A stretch of 64,000 nt of DNA from Piscinibacter defluvii (GTDB lineage Bacteria > Pseudomonadota > Gammaproteobacteria > Burkholderiales > Burkholderiaceae_C): the NCBI RefSeq assembly GCF_004011805.1, contig NZ_RCHJ01000021.1, positions 1-64,000 of the forward strand. Direction: 5' to 3'. A program made the position numbers and the translations under genes. The notes below the pieces were generated by a model. The model was not told the DNA's origin, made no database searches, and was given only the letters and a program-made list of their open reading frames with translations. Positions 1 through 9,674 of the stretch are shown piece by piece (position 1 is the stretch's first letter; the number at the start of each line of letters is the position of its first letter).

Positions 1-1
1 G

Positions 2-1873
2 GGTCGAAGGAGCCGCCACCTCAGCTCATGCGTTCAACAGACTCCGGGACATCGCCGGCAGCAACCCTTCGAGCAGGTTTGCGACTACGCCAACGCGCCG
101 TTCGCGCGCTGGTTCGTCGGCGGCAAGACCAACCTGTGCCACAACGCGGTCGACCGCCACCTGAAGGATCGCGCCGACCAGAACGCGCTGATCTTCGTCT
201 CCACCGAGACCGGGCAGGAGAAGGCCTACAGCTTCCGCGAACTGCACGCCGAGGTGCAGCGCATGGCCGCCATCCTGCAGGACCTCGGCGTGCGCCAGGG
301 CGACCGGGTGCTGGTCTACATGCCGATGATCCCCGAGGCCGCGTTCGCGATGCTGGCCTGCACGCGCATCGGTGCGATCCACTCGGTGGTGTTCGGCGGC
401 TTCGCCAGCCACAGCCTGGCCAGCCGCATCGACGATGCCGAGCCGGCCGTGATCGTCAGCGCCGACGCCGGCATGCGTTCGGGCAAGGTGGTGGCCTACA
501 AGCCGCTGTTGGACGAGGCGATCCGCCTGGCGAGCCACAAGCCGGCCAAGGTGCTGCTGGTGGACCGCGGCCTGAGCCCGATGGAGACCAGCCCCGGGCG
601 CGACGTCGACTACGCTGCGCTGCGCGAGAAGCACCGCTCGACCGCGGTGCCCTGCGCGTGGGTCGACGCCACGCATCCGAGCTACACGCTCTACACCAGC
701 GGCACCACCGGCAAGCCCAAGGGCGTGCAGCGCGACACCGGCGGCTACGCCGTCGCGCTGGCCGCGTCGATGAAGCACATCTTCTGCGGCAACGCCGGCG
801 AGACGTACTTCTCCACCAGCGACATCGGCTGGGTGGTCGGCCACAGCTACATCATCTACGGCCCGCTGATCGCCGGCATGGCGACCATCATGTACGAGGG
901 CCTGCCGACACGTCCCGACGCCGGCATCTGGTGGAGCCTGGTCGAGAAGTACAAGGTCACGGTGATGTTCAGCGCGCCGACCGCGGTGCGCGTGCTGAAG
1001 AAGCAGGACCCGGCGTTCCTGAGCAAGTACGACCTGAGCTCGCTGCGTGCGCTGTTCCTGGCCGGCGAGCCGCTCGACGAGCCGACCGCCAAGTGGATCG
1101 CCGAGTCGCTCGGCAAGCCGATCATCGACAACTACTGGCAGACCGAGACCGGCTGGCCGATCCTGACCATCGCCAACGGCGTGGAGAAGGCGCCCAGCAA
1201 GTTCGGCAGCCCCGGCGTGGCGATGTACGGCTACGACGTGCGCCTGATCGACGAGACCACCGGCGAGGAAGTGACAGCGCCGAACCAGAAGGGCGTGGTG
1301 GCGATCGCCGGGCCGCTGCCGCCGGGCTGCATGCAGACCGTCTGGCGCGACGACGCGCGCTTCGTCAAGACCTACTGGCAGAGCATCCCGGGCAAGCTGC
1401 TCTACAGCACCTTCGACTGGGGCATCAAGGACGAGGACGGCTACTACTTCATCCTCGGCCGCACCGACGACGTGATCAACGTGGCCGGTCACCGGCTCGG
1501 CACGCGCGAGATCGAGGAGAGCATCTCCAGCCATCCGGCGATCGCCGAGGTGGCGGTGGTGGGCGTGGCCGACCAGCTCAAGGGCCAGGTGGCAATGGCC
1601 TTCGCGGTGCTGAAGGATCCGTCCGTGGCCGCCGACCCGGCGGCGAAGCTGAAGCTCGAGGGCGAGGTGATGAAGACGGTGGACGGCCAGCTCGGCGCGG
1701 TGGCGCGCCCGGCGCGCATCCACTTCGTCGCGCTGCTGCCCAAGACTCGTTCGGGCAAGATGCTGCGCCGCGCGATCCAGGCCGTGTGCGAGCAGCGCGA
1801 CCCGGGCGACCTGACCACCATGGACGACCCGACCGCGCTGCAGCAGATCAAGGAGCTGGTGACGCCGCGCTGA
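2..1873 (+). CDS. prpE: Propionyl-CoA synthetase (PrpE), 5' end missing or disrupted
   Basis: AMP-forming acyl-CoA synthetase that activates propionate to propionyl-CoA. From about position 65 to the stop the protein matches the PrpE pattern throughout: PFARWFVGGKTNLCHNAVDR near the start, the AMP-binding motif YTSGTTGKPKG, WQTETGWPI, DDVINVAGHRLGTREIEE, and the C-terminal catalytic lysine in PKTRSGKMLRR. It ends in DPGDLTTMDDP like E. coli PrpE. The frame is open to the window edge, but the first ~19 codons do not resemble the PrpE N-terminus (expected ...FWAEQA..IDW) in any frame. The gene is therefore cut by the edge or damaged or misassembled near position 60. The enzyme identity is secure; the 5' end is not. 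Confidence 0.9.
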   Translation, partial: GRRSRHLSSCVQQTPGHRRQQPFEQVCDYANAPFARWFVGGKTNLCHNAVDRHLKDRADQNALIFVSTETGQEKAYSFRELHAEVQRMAAILQDLGVRQGDRVLVYMPMIPEAAFAMLACTRIGAIHSVVFGGFASHSLASRIDDAEPAVIVSADAGMRSGKVVAYKPLLDEAIRLASHKPAKVLLVDRGLSPMETSPGRDVDYAALREKHRSTAVPCAWVDATHPSYTLYTSGTTGKPKGVQRDTGGYAVALAASMKHIFCGNAGETYFSTSDIGWVVGHSYIIYGPLIAGMATIMYEGLPTRPDAGIWWSLVEKYKVTVMFSAPTAVRVLKKQDPAFLSKYDLSSLRALFLAGEPLDEPTAKWIAESLGKPIIDNYWQTETGWPILTIANGVEKAPSKFGSPGVAMYGYDVRLIDETTGEEVTAPNQKGVVAIAGPLPPGCMQTVWRDDARFVKTYWQSIPGKLLYSTFDWGIKDEDGYYFILGRTDDVINVAGHRLGTREIEESISSHPAIAEVAVVGVADQLKGQVAMAFAVLKDPSVAADPAAKLKLEGEVMKTVDGQLGAVARPARIHFVALLPKTRSGKMLRRAIQAVCEQRDPGDLTTMDDPTALQQIKELVTPR

Positions 1874-1887
1874 GTAAGTCGTCTGCC

Positions 1888-1920
1888 GGGGCCCCCGCGC
1901 GGGGGCCCCAGTTTCTCGTT
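1888..1920 (+). terminator. Intrinsic terminator after prpE
   Basis: A perfect 9-bp GC stem (GGGGCCCCC / GGGGGCCCC) with a 4-base loop at 1888-1909, 15 bases after the prpE stop. It is followed by a T-rich but interrupted tract (gtttctcgtt). It probably ends the prpE transcript ahead of the ligase gene. Confidence 0.6.
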
Positions 1921-1989
1921 CTCCGGAGGGATGGCAGGCGGCTCGTCCGTCGCCGAGCATGCAGGCATGCACCCACATGGAGGCGAGAC

Positions 1990-2847
1990 ATGGACATCCG
2001 CGGATTCACGCTCAGCCGCCGCCGACTGATCGGCGCCTGCGCCGCCTGGCTGGCGGCACCCCTGACCGCACGGGCGGCGCCGCTGGTGCTGCTGGCGCAG
2101 GAGGCCGACACGGAGATCGACCCGTCGGGCTGGCTGGTCAGCGAGAAGCTCGACGGCGTGCGCGCCCTGTGGGACGGGCGCGCGCTGCGCTTTCGCAGCG
2201 GTCGGGAGGTCGCGGCCCCGGCCTGGTTCCTGGAGCGCCTGCCGTCGCGTGCGCTGGACGGCGAGCTGTGGCTCGGGCGCGGGCGGTTCGACGAGCTGTC
2301 CGGGCTGGTGCGGCGTGCCGCGCCGGATGACACGCTCTGGCGCGACATCCGCTACATGCTGTTCGAACTGCCCGGGGCCCCTGGCGGCTTCGCCGAACGG
2401 TCGGCCGCGCTGGTGCGCCTGGCCGTGGCCGCACGCTGGGCGCAGCTGCAGGCCGTGCCGCAGGAGACGCTGCCGGACCGGGCCGCGCTGCGCGACCGGC
2501 TCGACGCGGTGGTTCGCGCCGGCGGCGAGGGCCTGATGCTGCACCGGGCCAACGCACCATGGCAGACCGGCCGCAGCCGGGTGCTGCTGAAGCTCAAACC
2601 GGTGCAGGATGCCGATGCGGTGGTGATTGGCCATGTGCCGGGCCGTGGCCGCCACGAGGGCCGGCTCGGCGCGCTGGTGCTGCGGCGCGACGACGGGGTC
2701 GTGTTCCAGCTCGGCAGCGGGCTCACCGACGCGCAGCGCGACGCGCCGCCGCGCGTGGGCAGCGTCGTCACCTACAGCTACCGTGGCGTCACGCCGCAGG
2801 GCGTGCCGCGTTTCGCGAGCTTCCTGCGCGTGCGGCCGGACGCCTGA
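1990..2847 (+). CDS. Exported ATP-dependent DNA ligase, Lig E-like
   Basis: Small ATP-dependent DNA ligase, 285 aa. Residues 1-30 form a signal peptide (RRR, then a hydrophobic stretch, then TARAA), so a periplasmic location is predicted. The nucleotidyltransferase motif I is EKLDGVRA with the AMP-accepting lysine at K53; ALDGEL, GGEGLML (motif IV) and LLKLKP (motif V) follow, then a short OB domain. There are no BRCT or zinc modules, as in the minimal Lig E group of proteobacteria, which has been linked to DNA uptake. GGAGG at 1979-1983 fixes the ATG. It converges with the phoH-like gene 12 bases away. Confidence 0.85.
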   Translation: MDIRGFTLSRRRLIGACAAWLAAPLTARAAPLVLLAQEADTEIDPSGWLVSEKLDGVRALWDGRALRFRSGREVAAPAWFLERLPSRALDGELWLGRGRFDELSGLVRRAAPDDTLWRDIRYMLFELPGAPGGFAERSAALVRLAVAARWAQLQAVPQETLPDRAALRDRLDAVVRAGGEGLMLHRANAPWQTGRSRVLLKLKPVQDADAVVIGHVPGRGRHEGRLGALVLRRDDGVVFQLGSGLTDAQRDAPPRVGSVVTYSYRGVTPQGVPRFASFLRVRPDA

Positions 2848-2859
2848 GCCGGGCCCGCC

Positions 2860-4548
2860 TCAGAGCACTTCCGACGCGTAGTCCGCCAGGCGCGAACGCT
2901 CGCCGCGTGCCAGCGTCACGTGGCCGCTGTGCGGCCAGCCCTTGAATCGGTCCACGGCGTAGGTGAGGCCCGAGCTGCCCTCGGTCAGGTAGGGCGTGTC
3001 GATCTGCGCCAGGTTGCCCAGGCAGACGATCTTGGTGCCCGGGCCGGCGCGCGTGATCAGTGTCTTCATCTGCTTGGGCGTCAGGTTCTGCGCCTCGTCG
3101 ATGATGACGAACTTGTTCAGGAAGGTGCGCCCGCGCATGAAGTTCAGGCTCTTGATCTTGATCTTCGAGCGCACCAGGTCGTTGGTGGCGGCACGGCCCC
3201 ACTCGCCGCCGCCGCCGTCGCCGCGCGACAGCACCTCGAGGTTGTCGTCGAGGGCGCCCATCCACGGGCCCATCTTCTCCTCCTCGGTGCCGGGCAGGAA
3301 GCCGATGTCCTCGCCCACCGGCACCGTCACGCGCGTGACGATGATCTCGGTGTAGCGCCGGTCGTCCATCACCTGGGAGAGCCCGGCGGCGAGTGTCATC
3401 AGCGTCTTGCCGGTGCCGGCGGTGCCGGTCAGCGTGATGAAGTCGCACTCCGGGTCCATCAGCAGGTTGAGCGCGAAGTTCTGCTCGCGGTTGCGCGCGG
3501 TGACGCCCCACACCGCGTTCTTGGTGTGGGTGTATTCGCGCAGCGTGCGCAGCACGGCGGTCTTGCCGGTGATCTCGGTGACCTTGGCGTACAGCGGCGC
3601 GGCGCCCGGCGCCTCGAGGTAGACGAACTGGTTGACCAGCAGCACCGGCACCATCGGGCCGCTGATGCGATAGTAGGTGAAGCCGCCCTGCTGCCAGCTC
3701 TCCATCGTCTTGCCGTGGCGCTCCCAGAAGTCGGGCGGCAGCGGCAGCACGCCGGTGTAGAGCAGGTCGCCGTCTTCCAGCGTCTTGTCGTTGAAGTAGT
3801 CCTCCGCCGGCAGGCCCAGGGCACGCGCCTTGATGCGCATGTTGATGTCCTTGGACACCAGCACGACCTCGCGGCCCGGCTGCTGCGCGCGCAGCGCCTG
3901 CACCACGGCCAGGATCTGGTTGTCGGCCTTGCCCTGCGGCAGGCCGGCGGGCAGGCTCACGTCGACCAGGTTGGTCTGGAAGAACAGCTTGCCCTCGGCC
4001 TCCTTGTGCCCGGTGGCGTTCAGCGGCAGGCCGTCGCTCATGCCGGCGGCGTTGCGGCTGGTCATCGTCGCGGCCAGGGCGTCGAGGTCGCGGCTGACCG
4101 CGCGCGCGTTGCGCGCCACCTCGGTCATGCCCTTCTTGTGGTTGTCGAGTTCCTCGAGCGTGATCATCGGCAGATACACGTCGTGCTCGGCGAAGCGGAA
4201 CAGCGAGGTCGGGTCGTGCATCAGCACGTTGGTGTCGAGCACGAACAGGCTGCTCGGCCCGTTCCCGCGCGGCTTGCGCGCCCGGGGCTCAGGCGCGTGG
4301 CGCGGGGCGCGCAGCGGCGCGTGGCCGGCCGGCACGGCCGGGGCCGCGGGCTTGGGCGGCGCGGCCTTGGCCACCACCGGGGCGGCCTCGGCGTTGGCGT
4401 CGAACAGGTCCATCACGGCGGGCGAGGCGGGTTCGGCCGCGGGACGGGTCTTGGGGGCGCGTTTGCCCGGTTTGGGCGCGGCCTGCGATTCGAAGTCGGC
4501 GGGGGAGAGGAGGGCGGCTCGTTTGGCAGGCGGCTTGGGCAGGGGCAT
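2860..4548 (-). CDS. PIN domain-PhoH family ATPase
   Basis: 562-aa fusion of an N-terminal Ala/Pro/Lys-rich region (1-98), a PIN nuclease-like domain (~100-240; LFVLDTNVLMHD with the first metal-binding Asp at 105) and a PhoH ATPase/helicase-like domain (Walker A GTAGTGKT; later FVIIDEAQNLTP as Walker B). Such PIN-PhoH proteins are thought to act on RNA. ATG 4548 is preferred over an in-frame GTG at 4584, because that GTG lies inside a terminator hairpin. A short leader ORF ends 5 bases before ATG 4548, so translation may be coupled to it. Confidence 0.88.
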   Translation of the reverse strand: MPLPKPPAKRAALLSPADFESQAAPKPGKRAPKTRPAAEPASPAVMDLFDANAEAAPVVAKAAPPKPAAPAVPAGHAPLRAPRHAPEPRARKPRGNGPSSLFVLDTNVLMHDPTSLFRFAEHDVYLPMITLEELDNHKKGMTEVARNARAVSRDLDALAATMTSRNAAGMSDGLPLNATGHKEAEGKLFFQTNLVDVSLPAGLPQGKADNQILAVVQALRAQQPGREVVLVSKDINMRIKARALGLPAEDYFNDKTLEDGDLLYTGVLPLPPDFWERHGKTMESWQQGGFTYYRISGPMVPVLLVNQFVYLEAPGAAPLYAKVTEITGKTAVLRTLREYTHTKNAVWGVTARNREQNFALNLLMDPECDFITLTGTAGTGKTLMTLAAGLSQVMDDRRYTEIIVTRVTVPVGEDIGFLPGTEEEKMGPWMGALDDNLEVLSRGDGGGGEWGRAATNDLVRSKIKIKSLNFMRGRTFLNKFVIIDEAQNLTPKQMKTLITRAGPGTKIVCLGNLAQIDTPYLTEGSSGLTYAVDRFKGWPHSGHVTLARGERSRLADYASEVL

Positions 4549-4553
4549 GAGGC

Positions 4554-4634
4554 TCAGCTCGGGTGGCAAACAAAAAAGCCGCACAGTCGGCTGTGCGGCT
4601 TGGTGGGCAGAGGTCGGTCACGACGCTCGGGCAT
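4554..4634 (-). CDS. Possible 26-codon leader ORF upstream of phoH-like gene
   Basis: ATG at 4634 begins exactly six bases after the -10 hexamer CATAAT, so it would be read from a leaderless RNA. It encodes 26 residues starting MPERRD and ending CHPS. Codons 12-20 run through the intrinsic terminator stem, and the TGA is 5 bases before the PhoH start. That is the geometry of a leader peptide whose translation could melt the terminator. Against it, the codons include CGA and CCT, which are uncommon in the neighbouring genes, and there is no homology to cite. Translation is inference. Confidence 0.35.
   Translation of the reverse strand: MPERRDRPLPTKPHSRLCGFFVCHPS
4566..4601 (-). terminator. 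Intrinsic terminator between bcp and phoH-like gene
   Basis: A perfect 11-bp stem (AAGCCGCACAG / CTGTGCGGCTT) at 4576-4601 with a 4-base loop. On the minus strand it is followed by TTTTTTGTTTG. It lies 18 bases upstream of the PhoH ATG and 139 bases past the bcp stop. It could end bcp transcription, end a short RNA begun at ~4634, or attenuate phoH. Confidence 0.85.
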
Positions 4635-4640
4635 GCAAGG

Positions 4641-4668
4641 ATTATGCACAAGCCCCGGGAGGCATCAA
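4641..4668 (-). promoter_or_regulatory. Sigma-70 promoter reading toward phoH-like gene
   Basis: On the minus strand, -35 TTGATG (4668-4663), 16-base spacer, -10 CATAAT (4646-4641). The predicted start is at ~4634, so the RNA would be about 65 nt if it stops at the terminator next to phoH. Confidence 0.6.
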
Positions 4669-4739
4669 CTCCAGGGCGCGCCAGGGAAAAGGGGCGCCCG
4701 CCTCGACGGCGCGACGGCCCGCGCGACCGGTCACGGCAG

Positions 4740-5207
4740 TTACTTCAGCGCCTTGACGGCCTTGAGCACTTCCTCGACGTGGCCGGCGACCTTCAGGCCG
4801 CGCCACTCGGCGCGCAGCACGCCGCTGCCGTCGATCAGGAAGGTGGAGCGCTCGATGCCCTTGACCTTCTTGCCGTACATGATCTTGTTCTTGACCACGC
4901 CGAACATGTGGCAGAGCTTCTCTTCGGTGTCGGCGATCAGCTCGAAGGGCAGTTCGAGGTTCTGCTTGAACTTCTCGTGCGAGGCCATGTTGTCGCGCGA
5001 GACGCCGAACACCACGGCGCCGGCCTTCAGGAAATCCTTGTGATGGTCGCGGAACTGCATCGCCTCGGTGGTACAGCCGGGTGTGTTGTCCTTCGGATAG
5101 AAGTACAGCACGACGATCTTCCCGGCATAGGCCTGCGGCGTGAACTTCACGCCGCCGGTCGCTAGCGCTTCAAATTCCGGGAGAGGCTTATTGAGGGCTG
5201 GCGTCAT
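4740..5207 (-). CDS. bcp: Thioredoxin-dependent thiol peroxidase (Bcp/PrxQ)
   Basis: 155-aa peroxiredoxin that reduces hydrogen peroxide and organic hydroperoxides with thioredoxin. The peroxidatic cysteine is C45 in YPKDNTPGCTTEA. The resolving cysteine found five residues later in E. coli Bcp (C50) is Met here; C99 (EEKLCHMFG) is the other candidate. The length fits the family. A TATAAT hexamer on the minus strand at 5255-5250 may be its -10 element. Confidence 0.93.
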   Translation of the reverse strand: MTPALNKPLPEFEALATGGVKFTPQAYAGKIVVLYFYPKDNTPGCTTEAMQFRDHHKDFLKAGAVVFGVSRDNMASHEKFKQNLELPFELIADTEEKLCHMFGVVKNKIMYGKKVKGIERSTFLIDGSGVLRAEWRGLKVAGHVEEVLKAVKALK

Positions 5208-5300
5208 CGAGTATGCTCTTTTGTTCCGCCCCGGCGGGCGTAGCCGCAGATTATAAGGCGTGCGGCCGTGCCGCCCGGGAGCGCTGCTGCCGCCCCGGCC

Positions 5301-5681
5301 TCATCCCCCCAGTTCGAAGAGCAGCGCCGCGACCACCGCGCGGCCCTCGGCCAGCAGCACGTTGTAGGTGCGGCAGGCGGCCGGCGTGTCCATGGTCTCG
5401 ACGCCGATGCGCGCGGCCATCAGCGGGGCGAGCAGCGCTGGCCTGGGAAAGCGCAACCGCGCCCCGCTGCCCAGCAGCACCAGTTCGGGCTTGAGTGCCG
5501 CGAGCGCCTCGAAGGCCGCCTCGTCCAGCGCGTCGAAACGCGGCACGCCCCAGGGCCGGATCTCGCCGCGCCAGGGCACGATGACGCTGGCGCGGTACTC
5601 GGTGCCGTTGACGATCACGCCCTCGGGGCCGTGACGGGAGATCGCGTTGCCGCCTTCGAGGCGGTCGGCCTGCATTTTCAT
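5301..5681 (-). CDS. Mth938-like domain protein (DUF498/NDUFAF3 type)
   Basis: A 126-aa single-domain protein of the Mth938 family (mitochondrial relatives help assemble complex I). Its bacterial role is unknown. Typical features are NGTEYRASVIV near the start, PELVLLGSG in the middle, and GVETMDTPAACRTYNVLLAEGRAVVAALL at the end (conserved positions rather than a catalytic motif). ATG 5681 is preferred to TTG 5687, because a -10 hexamer ends six bases before ATG and there is no ribosome-binding site. Confidence 0.82.
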   Translation of the reverse strand: MKMQADRLEGGNAISRHGPEGVIVNGTEYRASVIVPWRGEIRPWGVPRFDALDEAAFEALAALKPELVLLGSGARLRFPRPALLAPLMAARIGVETMDTPAACRTYNVLLAEGRAVVAALLFELGG

Positions 5682-5687
5682 GGTCAA

Positions 5688-5693
5688 ATTCTA
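5688..5693 (-). promoter_or_regulatory. -10 element for leaderless Mth938-like gene
   Basis: TAGAAT on the minus strand followed by six bases and then ATG 5681, so transcription should begin at or next to the start codon. No good -35 is visible. Confidence 0.4.
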
Positions 5694-5728
5694 GATTCGC
5701 TGCCACCTTCCCCCCTGCCGGAGGCCTT

Positions 5729-6955
5729 TTGAAGCCCATCGCGAAATCGAGCAAGCTCGCCAATGTCTGCTACGACATCCGCGGACCCGTGCTCGACAAG
5801 GCCCGCCAGATGGAGGAGGAGGGCCACAAGATCATCAAGCTGAACATCGGCAACCTCGCCGTGTTCGGCCTCGAGCCGCCCGACGAGATCGTGCAGGACA
5901 TGATCCGCAACCTGCCGCACGCAGCCGGCTACACCGACAGCAAGGGCCTGTTCGCCCCGCGCAAGTCGGTGGTGCACTACACGCAGGAGAAGCACATCGC
6001 CGGCGTGACGGTAGACGATGTCTACCTCGGCAACGGCGCCTCCGAGCTCATCACGATGAGCATGAACGCGCTGCTCAACAGCGGCGACGAGATCCTGGTT
6101 CCGGCGCCCGACTACCCGCTGTGGACGGCCTCGGTGTCGCTTTCGGGCGGCACGCCGGTGCACTACCTGTGCGACGAGCAGGCCGGCTGGCTGCCCGACC
6201 TCGACGACATCCGCCGCAAGATCACGCCGAACACGCGCGGCATCGTCGTCATCAACCCGAACAACCCGACCGGCGCGCTCTACCCCGAGGCCTTCCTGAG
6301 GGAACTGGTCGAGGTGGCGCGGCAGCACAGGCTGATCGTGTTCGCCGACGAGATCTACGACAAGACCCTCTTCGACGGCAACACCCACACCAGCATCGCA
6401 TCGCTGGCCGACGACCTGCTCTTCGTCACCTTCAACGGCCTGTCGAAGAACTACCGTTCCTGCGGCTACCGTGCCGGCTGGATGGTGGTGTCGGGCGACA
6501 AGCGCCAGGCGAAGGACTACATCGAGGGCCTGAACATGCTGGCCTCGATGCGCCTGTGCGCCAACACGCCGGGGCAGCTCGCGATCCAGACCGCGCTGGG
6601 CGGCTACCAGAGCATCAAGGACCTGGTCGCCCCCGGCGGGCGGCTGTGCCGCCAGCGCGACCTGGCCTACGAGTTGCTGATGCAGATCCCGGGCGTCAGC
6701 GTCGTCAAGCCCAAGGCGGCGCTGTACATGTTCCCCCGGCTCGACCCCAAGGTCTACCCGATCGAGGACGACCAGCAGTTCGCCTACGACCTGCTGGCCG
6801 AGGAGAAGGTGCTGATCGTGCAGGGCACCGGCTTCAACTGGCCGACGCCCGACCACTTCCGCCTCGTCTTCCTGCCCAATTCGGACGACCTCACCGAGGC
6901 CGTGGGCCGCATCGCCCGCTTCCTCGAGCACTACCGCAAGCGCCACTCCCAGTAA
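5729..6955 (+). CDS. alaA: Alanine-type aminotransferase (AlaA-like), TTG start
   Basis: 408-aa fold-type I PLP aminotransferase of the AlaA group, which makes alanine from pyruvate and glutamate. Seen: DIRGPVLDKARQMEEEGHKIIKLNIGN at the N-terminus, PDYPLW, NPNNPTGALYP, DEIYDK, and the PLP lysine in FNGLSKNYRSCGYR. It starts with TTG at 5729, supported by GGAG 6 bases upstream and by the N-terminal alignment (KPIAKSSKLANVCYD). It leads an operon: hom starts 5 bases after its stop. Confidence 0.9.
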   Translation: MKPIAKSSKLANVCYDIRGPVLDKARQMEEEGHKIIKLNIGNLAVFGLEPPDEIVQDMIRNLPHAAGYTDSKGLFAPRKSVVHYTQEKHIAGVTVDDVYLGNGASELITMSMNALLNSGDEILVPAPDYPLWTASVSLSGGTPVHYLCDEQAGWLPDLDDIRRKITPNTRGIVVINPNNPTGALYPEAFLRELVEVARQHRLIVFADEIYDKTLFDGNTHTSIASLADDLLFVTFNGLSKNYRSCGYRAGWMVVSGDKRQAKDYIEGLNMLASMRLCANTPGQLAIQTALGGYQSIKDLVAPGGRLCRQRDLAYELLMQIPGVSVVKPKAALYMFPRLDPKVYPIEDDQQFAYDLLAEEKVLIVQGTGFNWPTPDHFRLVFLPNSDDLTEAVGRIARFLEHYRKRHSQ

Positions 6956-6960
6956 ACGTC

Positions 6961-8267
<1,307 letters not shown>

Positions 8268-8271
<4 letters not shown>

Positions 8272-9674
8272 AGTACATCAGCACCCGCGGCGACCGCACG
8301 CCGCGCGGCTTCTCCGAGATCCTGCTCGAGGGCCTGGCGCCGGACGGCGGCCTGTACCTGCCGACGCACTACCCGACGGTCGACAGCGCGACGCTGGCGC
8401 GTTGGCGCGGCCTGCCGTATGCGGAACTCGCCTTCGAGATCCTCTCGCTCTACATCGACGACGTTCCGGCCGCCGACCTGAAGCGGCTCGTCTCGAGCAC
8501 CTACACCGAGCAGGTCTACGGCACGAAGGAGATCACGCCGCTGAAGCAGCTCGAGGACGGCCTGTACCTCGAGGCGCTGTCCAACGGGCCGACGCTCGCC
8601 TTCAAGGACATGGCGATGCAGCTGCTCGGCGCCTTGTTCGAGTACGAGCTCGGCCGGCGCGGGCAGACGCTCAACATCCTCGGTGCCACCTCGGGCGACA
8701 CCGGCAGCGCGGCCGAGTACGCGATGCGCGGCAAGCGCGGCGTGAAGGTGTTCATGCTCAGCCCACACGGCCGCATGAGCCCGTTCCAGCAGGCGCAGAT
8801 GTTCAGCCTGCAGGACCCGAACATCCACAACCTCGCCGTCGAGGGTGTGTTCGACGACTGCCAGGACATCGTCAAGGCCGTCTCGAACGACCTGGAGTTC
8901 AAGCGCCGCTGGAAGATCGGAACGGTCAACTCCATCAACTGGGCGCGCCTGCTGGCCCAGGTCGTCTACTACTTCGCCGGCTACTTCCAGGCGACGAAGA
9001 CGAACGACGAGCGGGTCAGCTTCGCGGTGCCCTCGGGCAACTTCGGCAACATCTGCGCCGGCCACGTGGCGCGCATGATGGGCCTGCCGATCCGCCGCCT
9101 GGTGCTGGCCACCAACGAGAACAACGTGCTCGACGAGTTCTTCCGCACCGGCACCTACCGGGTGCGCGGCGGCGCCGAGACCTACGAGACCTCGAGCCCG
9201 TCGATGGACATCAGCAAGGCGAGCAACTTCGAGCGCTTCGTGTTCGACCTGCTCGGCCGCGATGCGGCGCGCACGCGGCAGCTGTTCCACGACGAGATCG
9301 GCGCCAAGGGGTCGTTCACGCTGGCGCCGGCCGAGTTCGCGCGCATCGCCGACTACGGCTTCGTCTCCGGCAGCAGCACGCATGCCGACCGCCTGGCGAC
9401 GATCCGCGACACCGCGCAGCGCTGCGGCGTGGTCGTCGACACCCACACCGCCGACGGGCTGAAGGTGGCGCGCGAGCACCGCGAGGCCGGCACGCCGATG
9501 ATCGTGCTGGAGACCGCGCTGCCGGCCAAGTTCTCGGCCACGATCGTCGAAGCGCTCGGGCGCGAGCCCGACCGGCCCGCCGCGCTCGTGGGCATCGAGC
9601 AACTCCCCAAGCGGTTCAAGGTCATGCCCGTCGATGTGCAGGCGGTGAAGGACTACATTGCCAACAATGGCTGA
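8268..9674 (+). CDS. thrC: Threonine synthase, GTG start
   Basis: 468-aa PLP enzyme that turns O-phosphohomoserine into threonine. It begins KYISTRGDRTPRGFSEILLEGLAPDGGLYLP, the usual N-terminus of the long proteobacterial type, and carries the PLP lysine in PTLAFKDMAMQ and GATSGDTGSAAEYA. The GTG at 8268 overlaps the hom stop by four bases, giving translational coupling. mobB's ATG abuts its stop codon. Confidence 0.96.

Noticed and set aside
4549-4584. GTG 4584 as the PhoH start
   Set aside because: It falls inside the intrinsic terminator stem; ATG 4548 is downstream of it and fits better.
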